From CAILZL01 sp050248275 (GTDB taxonomy: Bacteria; Pseudomonadota; Gammaproteobacteria; Steroidobacterales; Steroidobacteraceae), in contig JBFWSR010000007.1 in NCBI GenBank assembly GCA_050248275.1, positions 62,001 through 126,000 on the forward strand: 64,000 bases of DNA. The letters run 5' to 3'. Below are positions 42,039-50,487 of this stretch, piece by piece. The position numbers and the translations under genes are program-made. Within the stretch, counting starts at the first letter, position 1. Each line of letters begins with the position of its first letter. The notes below the pieces were generated by a model that worked only from the letters and a program-made list of their open reading frames with translations, did no database searches and was not told the DNA's origin.

Positions 42039-43286
42039 GTGGCTTCCAACCCCACCCGCCGCAAGGGTCAAGCTTTGAGTTCACCTAACGCGAATAACAG
42101 AATCCTGTCGGGCATGCGGCCTTCCGGCGAGTTGCATCTGGGCAATTACCACGGCGCGCTCAAGAACTGGGTGGAGCTGCAGTACCAATATGAATGCTAT
42201 TTCTTCATTGCCGACATTCACGCGCTGACCACGGGCTACGAGGACACCACCCAGTTGGAAACGCGGGTATGGCGCATGGTGGTGGACTGGCTGGCGGCCG
42301 GACTGAATCCGGCGGCCTGTACCATTTTCATCCAGTCGCGGGTGCCAGAACATTCGGAACTGCATCTGTTGCTGTCGATGGTCACGCCGCTGAGCTGGCT
42401 GGAACGCGTCCCCACCTACAAGGACCAGCAGGAACAGTTGAAGGATCAGGATCTGGCAACCTATGGCTTTCTCGGCTATCCGCTGCTGCAAAGCGCGGAC
42501 ATCCTGCTCTACAAGCCGCAGTTCGTTCCGGTTGGCGAAGACCAGGTGGCGCATGTGGAAATCACCCGCGAAGTGGCGCGCCGTTTCAATTTCCTCTTCG
42601 GTCGCGAAACCGATTTCGAGACCAAGGTTGGCAAGGCGCTGAAGAACCTGGGGAGCCGCGCCGCCCAGTATCGTGAGTTCCGCAAGGCCTATCAGGAGCA
42701 GGGCGATGCCGAATCGCTGGCCAAGGCGCATGCCTTGCTGGAAGCAAGCACCCGCTTGACGGTGGCAGATCGCGAGCGTCTGCTGGGATATCTGGAAGGC
42801 ACCGGCCGCAGCATCCTGATCGAACCACAGGCCCTGCTGACCGCGACACCCAAAGTGCCGGGTCTGGATGGCCGCAAGATGTCCAAGTCCTATGGCAATA
42901 CCATCGGCCTGCGTGAAGAACCGGACAGTGTGGCCAAGAAACTGCGTACCATGCAGACCGACCCGGCGCGGGTGCGACGTACCGATCCCGGCAATCCCGA
43001 ACAGTGTCCGGTGTGGGATCTGCACAAGATCTATTCCGATGACGACACCAAGCAATGGGTGCAGAACGGTTGCCGTTCCGCCGGCATCGGCTGCCTCGAC
43101 TGCAAGAAGCCGCTGATCGACAAGGTGGTGACGGAAATCAACGCCATCAGGACACGCGCCCAGGAATACGAAGAGAATCACGATCTGGTGCGCGGCATCA
43201 TTGCCGAAGGCTGTGAAAAGGCGCGCGATGTGGCGCGGCAGACGCTTGATGAAGTGCGCCAGGCCATTGGCATGAATTACCGGTGA
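42039..43286 (+). CDS. trpS: tryptophanyl-tRNA synthetase
   Basis: A class Ic aminoacyl-tRNA synthetase that charges tRNA-Trp. The HIGH-type motif reads RPSGELHLGNYHGAL and the KMSKS motif reads GRKMSKSYGN. The 415-aa length is that of the longer proteobacterial form, with an insertion after the Rossmann fold and a C-terminal helical domain. The start is GTG 42039 behind AAGGA; a TTG at 42075 with AAGGG upstream is an alternative and would remove 12 non-conserved residues. It precedes scpA. Confidence 0.94.
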   Translation: MASNPTRRKGQALSSPNANNRILSGMRPSGELHLGNYHGALKNWVELQYQYECYFFIADIHALTTGYEDTTQLETRVWRMVVDWLAAGLNPAACTIFIQSRVPEHSELHLLLSMVTPLSWLERVPTYKDQQEQLKDQDLATYGFLGYPLLQSADILLYKPQFVPVGEDQVAHVEITREVARRFNFLFGRETDFETKVGKALKNLGSRAAQYREFRKAYQEQGDAESLAKAHALLEASTRLTVADRERLLGYLEGTGRSILIEPQALLTATPKVPGLDGRKMSKSYGNTIGLREEPDSVAKKLRTMQTDPARVRRTDPGNPEQCPVWDLHKIYSDDDTKQWVQNGCRSAGIGCLDCKKPLIDKVVTEINAIRTRAQEYEENHDLVRGIIAEGCEKARDVARQTLDEVRQAIGMNYR

Positions 43287-43332
43287 ATATCGCAGGCTGG
43301 GATGTCATCCAGCCTGCAAGTTGGCAAACCAG

Positions 43333-44412
43333 ATGAATTCCGAGCTGAAACACGTGGCAGAAGATGAATTGAGCAGCAGCGAAGCAGAACGCGCCGCCGA
43401 ACAAGCGGCGTTGACTGAGGCTGTGGCGTCACCGCTGCCGCAACAGACGGAAATGCCGTTTGCCATGGTGGAGGGCGAGCCGTACACCGAAGTGCCGCGC
43501 GATCTGTACATCCCGCCCGATGCGCTGCAGGTGTTTCTCGAAGCATTTGAGGGTCCGCTGGACCTGTTGCTGTATCTGATCCGCAAACAGAATCTGGACA
43601 TTCTCGATATTCCCATCGCCGAGATCACCCGGCAGTACATGGGCTATATCGACGTCATGGAAAATCTGCAACTGGAACTGGCCGGCGAATATCTGCTGAT
43701 GGCCGCCATGCTGGCGGAAATCAAATCGCGCATGCTGCTGCCGCGTTCCCGAAGCGAAGACGGACAGGAAGAGGAAGATCCGCGCGCCGAACTGGTGCGG
43801 CGTCTGCAGGAATACGAGCGCTTCAAGAAAGCGGCCGATGATCTGGATCGCCTGCAGCGACTGGATCGCGATGTGTTGCCGGCCATGGTAGAAATGGTCG
43901 AGCGGCGGGTGGTGCAAATGCATCCCGAAGTGACACTCACGGAAATGCTCAAGGCCTTCCGCGAAGTGGTGCAGCGCTCGGAGCACTTCAGTCATCACCA
44001 CATCCAGCGCGAACGTCTGTCGCAGCGACAGCGCATGACGGAAATCCTGGCCCTGCTGGAACAGGCCGAGTTCGTCGAGTTCATCCGTCTGTTCAAGCCG
44101 GAAGAAGGCCGCATGGGCGTGACGGTGACCTTCATTTCCATTCTGGAGCTGATGAAGGAAGGCATGCTCGACATTGTGCAGACCGAGCCCTATGCGCCCC
44201 TGCATGTATGCAAGGCCAGCGGTCGTCGCGGCGCGCCGGCCGTCGTCAGCGATGCCGACGCGGAAAACCAGGCGGCCCTGGCGCAACCGGAATTACCCGA
44301 TGAAAACCTGGTCGAGGACGAGCTTGATGCAGGCGATGAGGCGCGTACCGAGGATGCCGGCAACGCGGCCAAATTGTTGCCGGAATCGACTCCTGCCGAT
44401 GAAACGCCTTAA
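43333..44412 (+). CDS. scpA: segregation and condensation protein A
   Basis: ScpA is the kleisin that bridges SMC heads and binds ScpB. The 359-aa protein contains the conserved core from LEAFEGPLDLLLYLIRKQNLDILDIPIAEITRQYMGYI (about 70-105) through LELAGEYLLMAAMLAEIKSRMLLPR to the C-terminal winged helix (RMTEILALLEQAEFVEF). Both ends carry acidic disordered extensions (about 60 and 75 residues) beyond the ~250-aa usual core. The start is ATG 43333; a TTG at 43321 is also possible, and neither has a strong ribosome site. scpB follows after 27 nt and smc is elsewhere in the window. Confidence 0.94.
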   Translation: MNSELKHVAEDELSSSEAERAAEQAALTEAVASPLPQQTEMPFAMVEGEPYTEVPRDLYIPPDALQVFLEAFEGPLDLLLYLIRKQNLDILDIPIAEITRQYMGYIDVMENLQLELAGEYLLMAAMLAEIKSRMLLPRSRSEDGQEEEDPRAELVRRLQEYERFKKAADDLDRLQRLDRDVLPAMVEMVERRVVQMHPEVTLTEMLKAFREVVQRSEHFSHHHIQRERLSQRQRMTEILALLEQAEFVEFIRLFKPEEGRMGVTVTFISILELMKEGMLDIVQTEPYAPLHVCKASGRRGAPAVVSDADAENQAALAQPELPDENLVEDELDAGDEARTEDAGNAAKLLPESTPADETP

Positions 44413-44439
44413 CCGGATTCTGAGATGGAATGACTGCCG

Positions 44440-45171
44440 ATGAATGATATAGAAATGAAATGCCAGTTCGAGGCGGCCATCCTGGCGGCCGGACGTCCCC
44501 TCAGCACGCAGCAACTGGCGGAGCTGTTCGATGAACGCGAGCGGCCCAGCCTGGAGCAGGTGCTGAATGCCCTGCAGGCGCTGCGCGAGGACTATCAGAG
44601 CCGCGGTCTGGAACTGGTGGAAGTATCCAGTGGCTGGCGCATCCAGGTGCGCAACAACTGCATCGATTTCGTGTCACGCCTGTGGCAGGAGCGTCCTTCG
44701 CGTTACTCGCGCGCATTGCTGGAAACGCTGGCGCTGATTGCCTACCGTCAGCCGATCACGCGCGGTGAAATTGAAGAGATCCGTGGCGTGGCGGTCAGCG
44801 CATCCATCATGCGCACCCTGCATGACCGCAACTGGATTCGCGTGGTCGGTCATCGCGAAGTGCCGGGTCGCCCGGAAGTGTTGGCCACCACCAGGGAGTT
44901 TCTGGATTACTTCGGTCTGAAGAGTCTCGATCAATTGCCTTCGCTGGCTGAACTCAAGGATGTGGAAACCATCGGCGTGCAGTTGGAATTCAACACCAGC
45001 GAGGCGGCGCCGGTTGAAGACACGCTGGAAGACAATGGCGCGGCGGCCAATGAGGATGTGGCTGCAGAGGCGGCTGATGCTGAAGCCATTGACGCCGGGC
45101 CCGCCGCAACAGTGGAACCGGTTGCTGAAGACATTACTGCAGAGCCTGACGCCGCTGCGCAGGCGCAATAG
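44440..45171 (+). CDS. scpB: segregation and condensation protein B
   Basis: ScpB forms a dimer on ScpA in the SMC complex. The 243-aa protein has two winged-helix domains (about 5-75 and 85-165), with the family motifs EAAILAAGRPLS, LVEVSSGWRIQVR and LALIAYRQPITRGEIEEIRGV...LHDRNWIRVVGH.EVPGRPEVLATTREFLDYFGL. A 70-residue Ala/Glu-rich acidic tail follows. It ends 3 nt before the rluB-like gene, so tight co-transcription is expected. Confidence 0.94.
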   Translation: MNDIEMKCQFEAAILAAGRPLSTQQLAELFDERERPSLEQVLNALQALREDYQSRGLELVEVSSGWRIQVRNNCIDFVSRLWQERPSRYSRALLETLALIAYRQPITRGEIEEIRGVAVSASIMRTLHDRNWIRVVGHREVPGRPEVLATTREFLDYFGLKSLDQLPSLAELKDVETIGVQLEFNTSEAAPVEDTLEDNGAAANEDVAAEAADAEAIDAGPAATVEPVAEDITAEPDAAAQAQ

Positions 45172-45174
45172 CGC

Positions 45175-46242
45175 ATGTCGGAACGTCTGCACAAGATTCT
45201 GGCGCAACATGGCATCGGCTCACGGCGTGAAGTCGAGCGCTGGATCGAGGAAGGTCGCATCCTGATCAATGGCGTACTGGCCAGGACCGGCGATCGCTAC
45301 GAAGCCGGGGATCGCGTGCAACTGGACGGCAGGGACATCGGCAAGCGGCTGGAACACACTGCCGTTGTCCAGGTGATTGCCTATCACAAGCCGCAGGGCC
45401 AGCCCATCGAGCGTCCCATCGCTGCGCGTCAATCGAGCGAACACGCGCCGGAGATCATCGAAGAATCTGCTGAGGAACGCTTGCCGGTACAGCGTGGATC
45501 GCGCTGGGTGGCCATCAATCCCATGCATCCTGGCGATAGCGGCCTGCTGTTGTTCACCAACGATGGCGCGTTATCCTATGCCTTGACCCGGCAGAAAAAG
45601 AAGATACCGACGACTTACATGGTGCGCGTGCATGTGCGCGGGGGCGTGGCGGCGGCGCCGGAACTGCCGAAGGTATTGCGGCTGGATGACGAGGTCATCG
45701 AGTTCAGCGAGGTGGCGGTCAGCCACAGCGCGCCGGAAGGCGATAACGAATCCGGCAACATCTGGTACAAGGTGGCGATGCCCCGTGCGGACAAGCGCGC
45801 GGCGGTGCGTGCCTTGTTCGTCAGCAACGGTCTGACCGTGAGCCGCATGATGCAGGTGGCGTTTGGCGACATCATGCTGACCAAGGAAATGCCGCGCGCG
45901 CGGCATATGCCACTCAAGCCTGCGCAGATTGAAAGCCTGTATACCCTGGCTCAGTTGAAAATGCCCGTGGATGCGGCCCGACAGCCATCGCGCTCGAAGC
46001 GGGCTGGCGATCAAGGAGCTCGTCATGGCAGCGAGATTGAAACGTCAGCGTCACGGAAGGGTTTTACTGCACAGGAGGCACGCGCAGCCACGCGCGCGCA
46101 CCGTCCCGTCAAACCTGGTTACGCAGCGGGCGCAGATACATCCGGTTCGCGTGGCCCGCAACAACGTGCGGCCTTACGGCGCGGCGCCGGCGGTGGTTCC
46201 AATCGTCCTTCCAGGCCTGGTCCCTCCAGACCCAAGAGATAG
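45175..46242 (+). CDS. RluB/RsuA-family pseudouridine synthase homologue lacking the catalytic Asp
   Basis: A 355-aa protein with an N-terminal S4 RNA-binding domain (LHKILAQHGIGSRREVERWIEEGRILING) and an RsuA/RluB-type catalytic domain, in the conserved position after scpB. RluB reads GRLDVNTCGLLLFT at the active site; here it is NPMHPGDSGLLLFT, so the catalytic Asp is replaced by His118 and the RLD triad is lost; the nearest Asp is Asp121. The second active-site block EGRNREVRRLW is also changed to PRADKRAAVRALF. Residues about 65-110 contain an acidic insertion and the last ~85 residues are a basic, Gly/Arg-rich tail. It is probably an RNA-binding protein without standard synthase activity, but a rearranged site cannot be excluded. 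Confidence 0.85.
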   Translation: MSERLHKILAQHGIGSRREVERWIEEGRILINGVLARTGDRYEAGDRVQLDGRDIGKRLEHTAVVQVIAYHKPQGQPIERPIAARQSSEHAPEIIEESAEERLPVQRGSRWVAINPMHPGDSGLLLFTNDGALSYALTRQKKKIPTTYMVRVHVRGGVAAAPELPKVLRLDDEVIEFSEVAVSHSAPEGDNESGNIWYKVAMPRADKRAAVRALFVSNGLTVSRMMQVAFGDIMLTKEMPRARHMPLKPAQIESLYTLAQLKMPVDAARQPSRSKRAGDQGARHGSEIETSASRKGFTAQEARAATRAHRPVKPGYAAGADTSGSRGPQQRAALRRGAGGGSNRPSRPGPSRPKR

Positions 46243-46268
46243 TTTTCAGGAACATCCGGTAATTCAGC

Positions 46269-47117
46269 ATGCAGCGCTTTGTATTAACCCTGTCCTGTCC
46301 GGATCGCACTGGTATCGTGGCTGCCGTCGCGAATTTCCTGCTCGATCAGCAATGCAACATTGTCGATAGCGCGCAGTTCGGCGACGCCGCCAACAAGCTG
46401 TTTTTCATGCGCGTCTGTTTTGCGCCGGAACGTACGATGCATGTCGAACCGCTGCGCGATCTGTTTGCGCCCATCGCCAGGCGGTTCGCCATGCAATGGG
46501 CGATTCACGATGCATCGGTCAAACACCGAGTCATGTTGCTGGTGTCGAAGTTCGGTCATTGTCTGAATGATCTGCTGTATCGGCATCGCATCGGCGCCTT
46601 GCCCATCGAGATTCCGGCCATCGTGTCCAATCATCGTGACTTTTATCAGTTGGCTGCCGCCCATAACATTCCGTTTCACTACCTGCCAGTGGCCAAGGAC
46701 AGCAAGGACAGGCAGGAACAAAAACTGCTGGAGCTGTTTCAGGAAGAGCGCTGCGATCTGGTGGTGCTGGCGCGCTACATGCAAATCCTGTCGCCGCAGC
46801 TCTGTGCGCAATTGAATGAACGCGCCATCAACATTCATCATTCCTTCCTGCCCAGCTTTCAGGGCGCCAAGCCCTATCAGCAGGCGCATGATCGTGGCGT
46901 CAAGCTGATCGGCGCCACGGCGCACTATGTGACCCAGGATCTGGATGAAGGCCCGATCATTGAGCAGGATGTGGCGCGTGTGGATCACGCCATGAGCGTC
47001 GAGGATTGTGCTGCGGTCGGTCGTGATGTGGAATGTGCAGTGCTCGCGCGCGCCGTGAAATGGCATGTTGAACATCGCATCCTGCTGAATGGCAGTCGCA
47101 CGGTGGTGTTCAAGTAG
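46269..47117 (+). CDS. purU: formyltetrahydrofolate deformylase
   Basis: A 282-aa enzyme that hydrolyses 10-formyl-THF to formate and THF, supplying formate for PurT. It has an N-terminal ACT domain (LTLSCPDRTGIVAAVANFL) and a C-terminal formyl-transferase fold with VSKFGHCLNDLLYR, the active-site Asn-His-Asp set in PAIVSNHRDF, NIHHSFLPSFQGAKPY and THYVT-type AHYVTQDLDEGPIIEQD. The length is usual. It begins 26 nt after the rluB-like gene and may be in the same transcript. Confidence 0.95.
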   Translation: MQRFVLTLSCPDRTGIVAAVANFLLDQQCNIVDSAQFGDAANKLFFMRVCFAPERTMHVEPLRDLFAPIARRFAMQWAIHDASVKHRVMLLVSKFGHCLNDLLYRHRIGALPIEIPAIVSNHRDFYQLAAAHNIPFHYLPVAKDSKDRQEQKLLELFQEERCDLVVLARYMQILSPQLCAQLNERAINIHHSFLPSFQGAKPYQQAHDRGVKLIGATAHYVTQDLDEGPIIEQDVARVDHAMSVEDCAAVGRDVECAVLARAVKWHVEHRILLNGSRTVVFK

Positions 47118-47227
47118 GCGGAACCAAGCCTGTTGATGGTCGTCTGAGGGTTGGATTGGCTGGTCACTGAGTCCGGCATTTTTATGTCGGTGCGGGGCTG
47201 CACTCATTATTTTTCGGGGAGATGCAT

Positions 47228-47869
47228 ATGCGTCGTTTGATTCGTTTGTTTGTCTTGCTGTGTTTGTGTTGCGGCATGCCGGTCTGGGCGGCCGATGCGC
47301 CGGTTGAAGGTCAGGACTATCAATTGCTGAGCCCGCCGCAACCGACCAGCACCCCCGGCAAGGTCGTGGTGACCGAATTCTTTTCCTACTATTGTTCGCA
47401 TTGCTATGCCTTTTATCCGGTGGTGACCAGTTGGGCGAACAGATTGCCCAAGGATGTGGTGTTCGAGCGCGTACCGGTATCGTTGGGGCGCAATAGCTGG
47501 GTGCCCGGCGTTCAGGCGTTTTACGCACTGCAGGCGATGGGCAAGCTGGAGCAGATGGACCGTCTTATTTTCAATGCGATCAATGCCCAGAATGTCAGGC
47601 TGATAGACGAAGCGAGCATGACCGGTTTTATCGCCAAGCAGGGCATCAACGCTGCCGATTTCACTGCCGCCTACAATTCCTTTGGCGTGAAATCCAGCGT
47701 GGCACGTGCCGAACAACAGATGAAGACCTATCGGGTGCAGGGCACGCCTACTCTGGTAGTCGATGGCAGGTACATAGTGCTGAGCGAGGGCACTAAAAAC
47801 TATGAGGATCTGCTGGCGCGCGCCGACAAGATCATTGCCAAGGCGCGTGCCGATAAGGGACACAAGTAA
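47228..47869 (+). CDS. dsbA: thiol:disulfide interchange protein DsbA
   Basis: A 213-aa periplasmic oxidase. The N-terminus is a signal peptide (basic MRRLIRL, hydrophobic core, cleavage near VWA-AD). The thioredoxin-like fold has the active site CSHC (FSYYCSHCYAF), where CPHC is the usual DsbA form, and the cis-Pro loop GTPTLVVDGRY. The Ser in place of Pro should shift the redox potential somewhat. The start is ATG 47228, 6 nt after GGGGAG; the ATG at 47222 overlaps that ribosome site. It stands alone between purU and a convergent pair. Confidence 0.92.
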   Translation: MRRLIRLFVLLCLCCGMPVWAADAPVEGQDYQLLSPPQPTSTPGKVVVTEFFSYYCSHCYAFYPVVTSWANRLPKDVVFERVPVSLGRNSWVPGVQAFYALQAMGKLEQMDRLIFNAINAQNVRLIDEASMTGFIAKQGINAADFTAAYNSFGVKSSVARAEQQMKTYRVQGTPTLVVDGRYIVLSEGTKNYEDLLARADKIIAKARADKGHK

Positions 47870-47888
47870 GCCGGCTGATACCTGCTCA

Positions 47889-47917
47889 CTCTGCTGACCA
47901 GCGCATGGCCAGCAGAG
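47889..47917. terminator. hairpin between convergent dsbA and DUF2069 genes
   Basis: CTCTGCTG (47889-47896) pairs with CAGCAGAG (47910-47917), with further pairing inside the loop. There is no T-run on either side. It is a possible bidirectional stop in the 58-nt gap. Confidence 0.35.
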
Positions 47918-47927
47918 GCTGTCCTGT

Positions 47928-48299
47928 CTATGCTGGCGGCGATGCTGCGTTTACGGGCGTCACTCGCAAAAAAGCCAGCAGCGCAAAAAACCACAGCAGG
48001 GATGCGCCCAGCAGGAACAATGCCCAATTGCGCAACTGGGGATTGGCCACTGCTTCAGTGATGCCGACCACAAAATAGGGCAATACGCACAGCGTCGCCC
48101 ATGAATGGGTATAGCGCTTGCCCAGGATCAGCCCAGGCAGCGCCAGCAACAACGGCAGCGCAAACAGAATCGCCCATGCCACTTGCGCCAGGTTGATTCC
48201 CTGTTGCAACTGACGCGCGCAGACCAGCGAGAACAGCAGAGTCCAGGTCGAGAGCACCCAGCGCCGCACGCGTTGCTGTTGTGAGTTGCGAGACGTCAT
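47928..48299 (-). CDS. DUF2069 inner membrane protein
   Basis: A 123-aa protein with four predicted transmembrane segments and the DUF2069 pattern LPGLILGKRYTHSWATLCVLPYFVVGITEAVANP. The family is confined to proteobacteria and has no known function. It starts immediately after the wrbA stop (ATG at 48299 next to the TAA at 48302-48300), the pairing with wrbA being conserved in gammaproteobacteria. Confidence 0.85.
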   Translation of the reverse strand: MTSRNSQQQRVRRWVLSTWTLLFSLVCARQLQQGINLAQVAWAILFALPLLLALPGLILGKRYTHSWATLCVLPYFVVGITEAVANPQLRNWALFLLGASLLWFFALLAFLRVTPVNAASPPA

Positions 48300-48902
48300 T
48301 TATGAATGCGGAGTCAATTGTGCAGCCAGACGGGCAACGCGTTCGCCCAGCAGTTGCGCCAGCAGCTTCTCATCTTCCGTGAGCGTGGGAGTGGCATGTT
48401 GCTGCGCGACATGGCTGGCGCCATAGGGCGACCCGCCGCCTTGTGTGCGCGTCAATGCAGCTTCGGTGTAAGGCAGGCCGACCAGATACATGCCGTGGTG
48501 CAGCAGCGGCAGCATCATGCTGAGCAAGGTGCTTTCCTGACCGCCATGCATGGTCTGGGTGGAAGTGAATACGGCGGCAGGTTTATTGACGAGGGCGCCG
48601 CTGGCCCACAGGGCGCTGGTGCTGTCGATGAAGAACTTCAATGGCGCGGCCATGTTGCCGAAGCGTGTCGGACTGCCCAGCACCAGACCCGCGCAGTCAC
48701 GCAGATCGTCCACACTGGCATAGGGCGGTCCCGAGCCGGGCACTTCCGGTTCGCGAATGTGGCTGGTCACCGCGGTCACCGCAGGGACAGTGCGCAGGCG
48801 CGCGTGTATGCCGTGAACGGCTTCGACGCCGCGACAGACCTGACGCGCCAGCTCGGCGGTGGCGCCCTTGCGTGAGTAATACAAAACCAGAATGTCAGGC
48901 AC
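48300..48902 (-). CDS. wrbA: NAD(P)H:quinone oxidoreductase, WrbA type
   Basis: A 200-aa flavodoxin-like quinone reductase that uses FMN to reduce quinones by two electrons. It has the FMN phosphate loop at the N-terminus (VLYYSRKGATAELA), the GSPTRFGNMAAPLKFFIDSTSALW block and HGGQESTLLSMMLPLLHHGMYLVGLPY, all standard for WrbA. The start codon is GTG 48902. It heads a two-gene unit with the DUF2069 protein. Confidence 0.93.
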   Translation of the reverse strand: MPDILVLYYSRKGATAELARQVCRGVEAVHGIHARLRTVPAVTAVTSHIREPEVPGSGPPYASVDDLRDCAGLVLGSPTRFGNMAAPLKFFIDSTSALWASGALVNKPAAVFTSTQTMHGGQESTLLSMMLPLLHHGMYLVGLPYTEAALTRTQGGGSPYGASHVAQQHATPTLTEDEKLLAQLLGERVARLAAQLTPHS

Positions 48903-49060
48903 GCAGGGCTCGCAATGGTGATGATTGGCCGGGCCACGATTGTAGTCACGCCATGCTCACTGGCATAGCCGCAGACACGATTTGTACGGTTGACTCTGCC
49001 GGGATGCGTTGTTACGTTCCTGTCACCCGCGTTCGGCAGACACGCTCCATGATCCACGCA

Positions 49061-49351
49061 ATGACAACCTTATTACGGCGCTGGATACTGTTGTTGACAA
49101 CTACAGGTCTGGCGGCAGTGCTGACAGCCTGTACGGTGGCGCCCGTGCAGGAAATGAGCGATGCCCGTCAGGCAGTTGAAGCAGCAGTGCGAGCTGGCGG
49201 CGACGGGAAAGCCGCACAGTCGCTGCAGGAGGCCCGCAGCGCCCTGGCTCAGGCGGAAACTGCCCTGAAAAAAGCCCAGTACAGATTGGCGCGACAACTG
49301 GCTTTGCAGGCGCGCACCAAGGCTATCGAGGCGCAGCATCCGGGCGAATGA
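49061..49351 (+). CDS. small lipoprotein with DUF4398-like helical repeat
   Basis: A 96-aa predicted lipoprotein. The N-terminus has a hydrophobic signal (RWILLLTTTGLAAVLTAC) with lipobox LTAC; the rest is a charged, Ala-rich helix (residues 30-95, SLQEARSALAQAETALKKAQYRLA) resembling DUF4398 proteins found beside OmpA-like genes. The start may be ATG 49061 or ATG 49049. Its stop overlaps the acylphosphatase ATG (ATGA). The longer frame from 48641 is antisense to wrbA and rejected. Confidence 0.75.
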   Translation: MTTLLRRWILLLTTTGLAAVLTACTVAPVQEMSDARQAVEAAVRAGGDGKAAQSLQEARSALAQAETALKKAQYRLARQLALQARTKAIEAQHPGE

Positions 49352-49677
49352 ATACGGACCACGAGTCGTTTCCCATGTCGGCAAGCCATGCAATGAGCGG
49401 CAGCGCGCGGCGTTTTCTGGTGTCAGGCCGGGTGCAGGGCGTGTTTTTTCGCGCCAGTACGCGTCAGCAGGCGCTGCGTCTGGGACTGGTTGGTCATGCC
49501 AAAAACCTGCCGGACGGTCGGGTCGAGGTCATCGCAGTGGGTGAGGCGGCGGCGCTGGAGGCCTTGGCACAGTGGTTGTGGCAGGGCCCGCCAGCGGCGG
49601 AGGTCCGGGATGTTGAACTGGTGAGTCTGGATCAGGAGACGGCCATCCAGACATTCAGCGGCTTTATCACCTTGTAA
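49348..49677 (+). CDS. acylphosphatase
   Basis: A 109-aa acylphosphatase, hydrolysing carboxyl-phosphate bonds. The core (about residues 20-109) has the signature FLVSGRVQGVFFRASTRQQA with the catalytic Arg, GHAKNLPDGRVEVIAVG with the catalytic Asn, and a C-terminal barrel strand. The first ~18 residues are extra; ATG 49375 is an alternative start. It overlaps the lipoprotein gene by 4 nt and is convergent with the transglycosylase gene. Confidence 0.9.
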   Translation: MNTDHESFPMSASHAMSGSARRFLVSGRVQGVFFRASTRQQALRLGLVGHAKNLPDGRVEVIAVGEAAALEALAQWLWQGPPAAEVRDVELVSLDQETAIQTFSGFITL

Positions 49678-49692
49678 TCCTTGGCGGTTGGG

Positions 49693-50271
49693 TTACTTGA
49701 ACTGCCAGTGATTGGCCAGCCGCACCAGGACCAGATCTGAATAATTGCGCCGGCCGAGGCTGCCGTTGTAACGCGCCAGCGCGCGGCTGTAATCGCCGCG
49801 TTCGCGCTCCAGGTAGTATTTGAGAATGGTGCAGCCCATGCGGATGTTGTGCGGAATTTCCACCAGCTGGCTGTTATGCATGCCGAGTTGTCTGGGCCAG
49901 AACGGCATCACCTGCATCAGGCCGACGGCGCCGGCCGAAGAAATCGCCCAGCGATTGAAGCGGCTTTCGACATCGATCACCGCCATTACCAGCCCCGGCG
50001 GCAACTGCAGGCGTTTGGCCTCGCATTGCACCTGCTCGAGAATCAGCGTGCGTTCCTGATCGTCCTGGATGATGCGTTTCAGGCGGGGCTCCATGGCCGC
50101 GAACCACACGGCGCGATCGAACTTGTCCTCAAAGCAGCGGCCGTCGTCGAGCGCCTTTTGCAGTAGCGGACCCAGCGCCGGATCACGCTGCTGGTCGGCC
50201 TGTGCGGTCCAGGACAGCAACAACAGCGCAGCCAGCAACAGGCGGGATAGTGATGAAAGCGACAGCATCAT
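49693..50271 (-). CDS. periplasmic lytic transglycosylase (SLT domain)
   Basis: A 192-aa secreted peptidoglycan lyase. MMLSLSSLSRLLLAALLLLSWTAQA is a signal peptide. The SLT domain follows with catalytic Glu in AVIDVESRFNRWAISSAGAVGLMQVMP and the ALARYNGSLGRRNYSDLV block near the C-terminus. It resembles short MltC/Slt-type enzymes. The open frame extends 56 codons upstream to 50439, but that segment lacks a signal and overlaps the pssA promoter region, so the start is put at 50271 (or 50268). Confidence 0.86.
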   Translation of the reverse strand: MMLSLSSLSRLLLAALLLLSWTAQADQQRDPALGPLLQKALDDGRCFEDKFDRAVWFAAMEPRLKRIIQDDQERTLILEQVQCEAKRLQLPPGLVMAVIDVESRFNRWAISSAGAVGLMQVMPFWPRQLGMHNSQLVEIPHNIRMGCTILKYYLERERGDYSRALARYNGSLGRRNYSDLVLVRLANHWQFK

Positions 50272-50430
50272 TCCAGGTTGGTCAGTTGCAGTGAACGGCG
50301 AGGTCAAGCTGGCACAGGCGGCTGCCGGGTTCCGTGAGCGGCCTCTCGTTGCCGGCACCCGGATCGTAAACCGCCCTTTGATGCCGGAACTGGCCGCTAT
50401 TCTAGCTTGAGTCTGGTTTGCGGCCATGCC

Positions 50431-50439
50431 TGCTATCAT
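50431..50439 (+). promoter_or_regulatory. candidate extended -10 element for pssA
   Basis: TGCTATCAT matches an extended -10 box (TGn plus TATCAT), 49 nt before the pssA ATG. It is a motif match only. Confidence 0.4.
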
Positions 50440-50487
50440 GCGCGCCGCGAAGGCCTTGCCAGGCCGGTCACCGGATTTACATCACTC

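Noticed and set aside
48641..49048. Upstream part of the open frame ending in the small lipoprotein
   Set aside because: Antisense to wrbA, Arg/Cys-rich; the lipoprotein signal starts only at 49049-49061.
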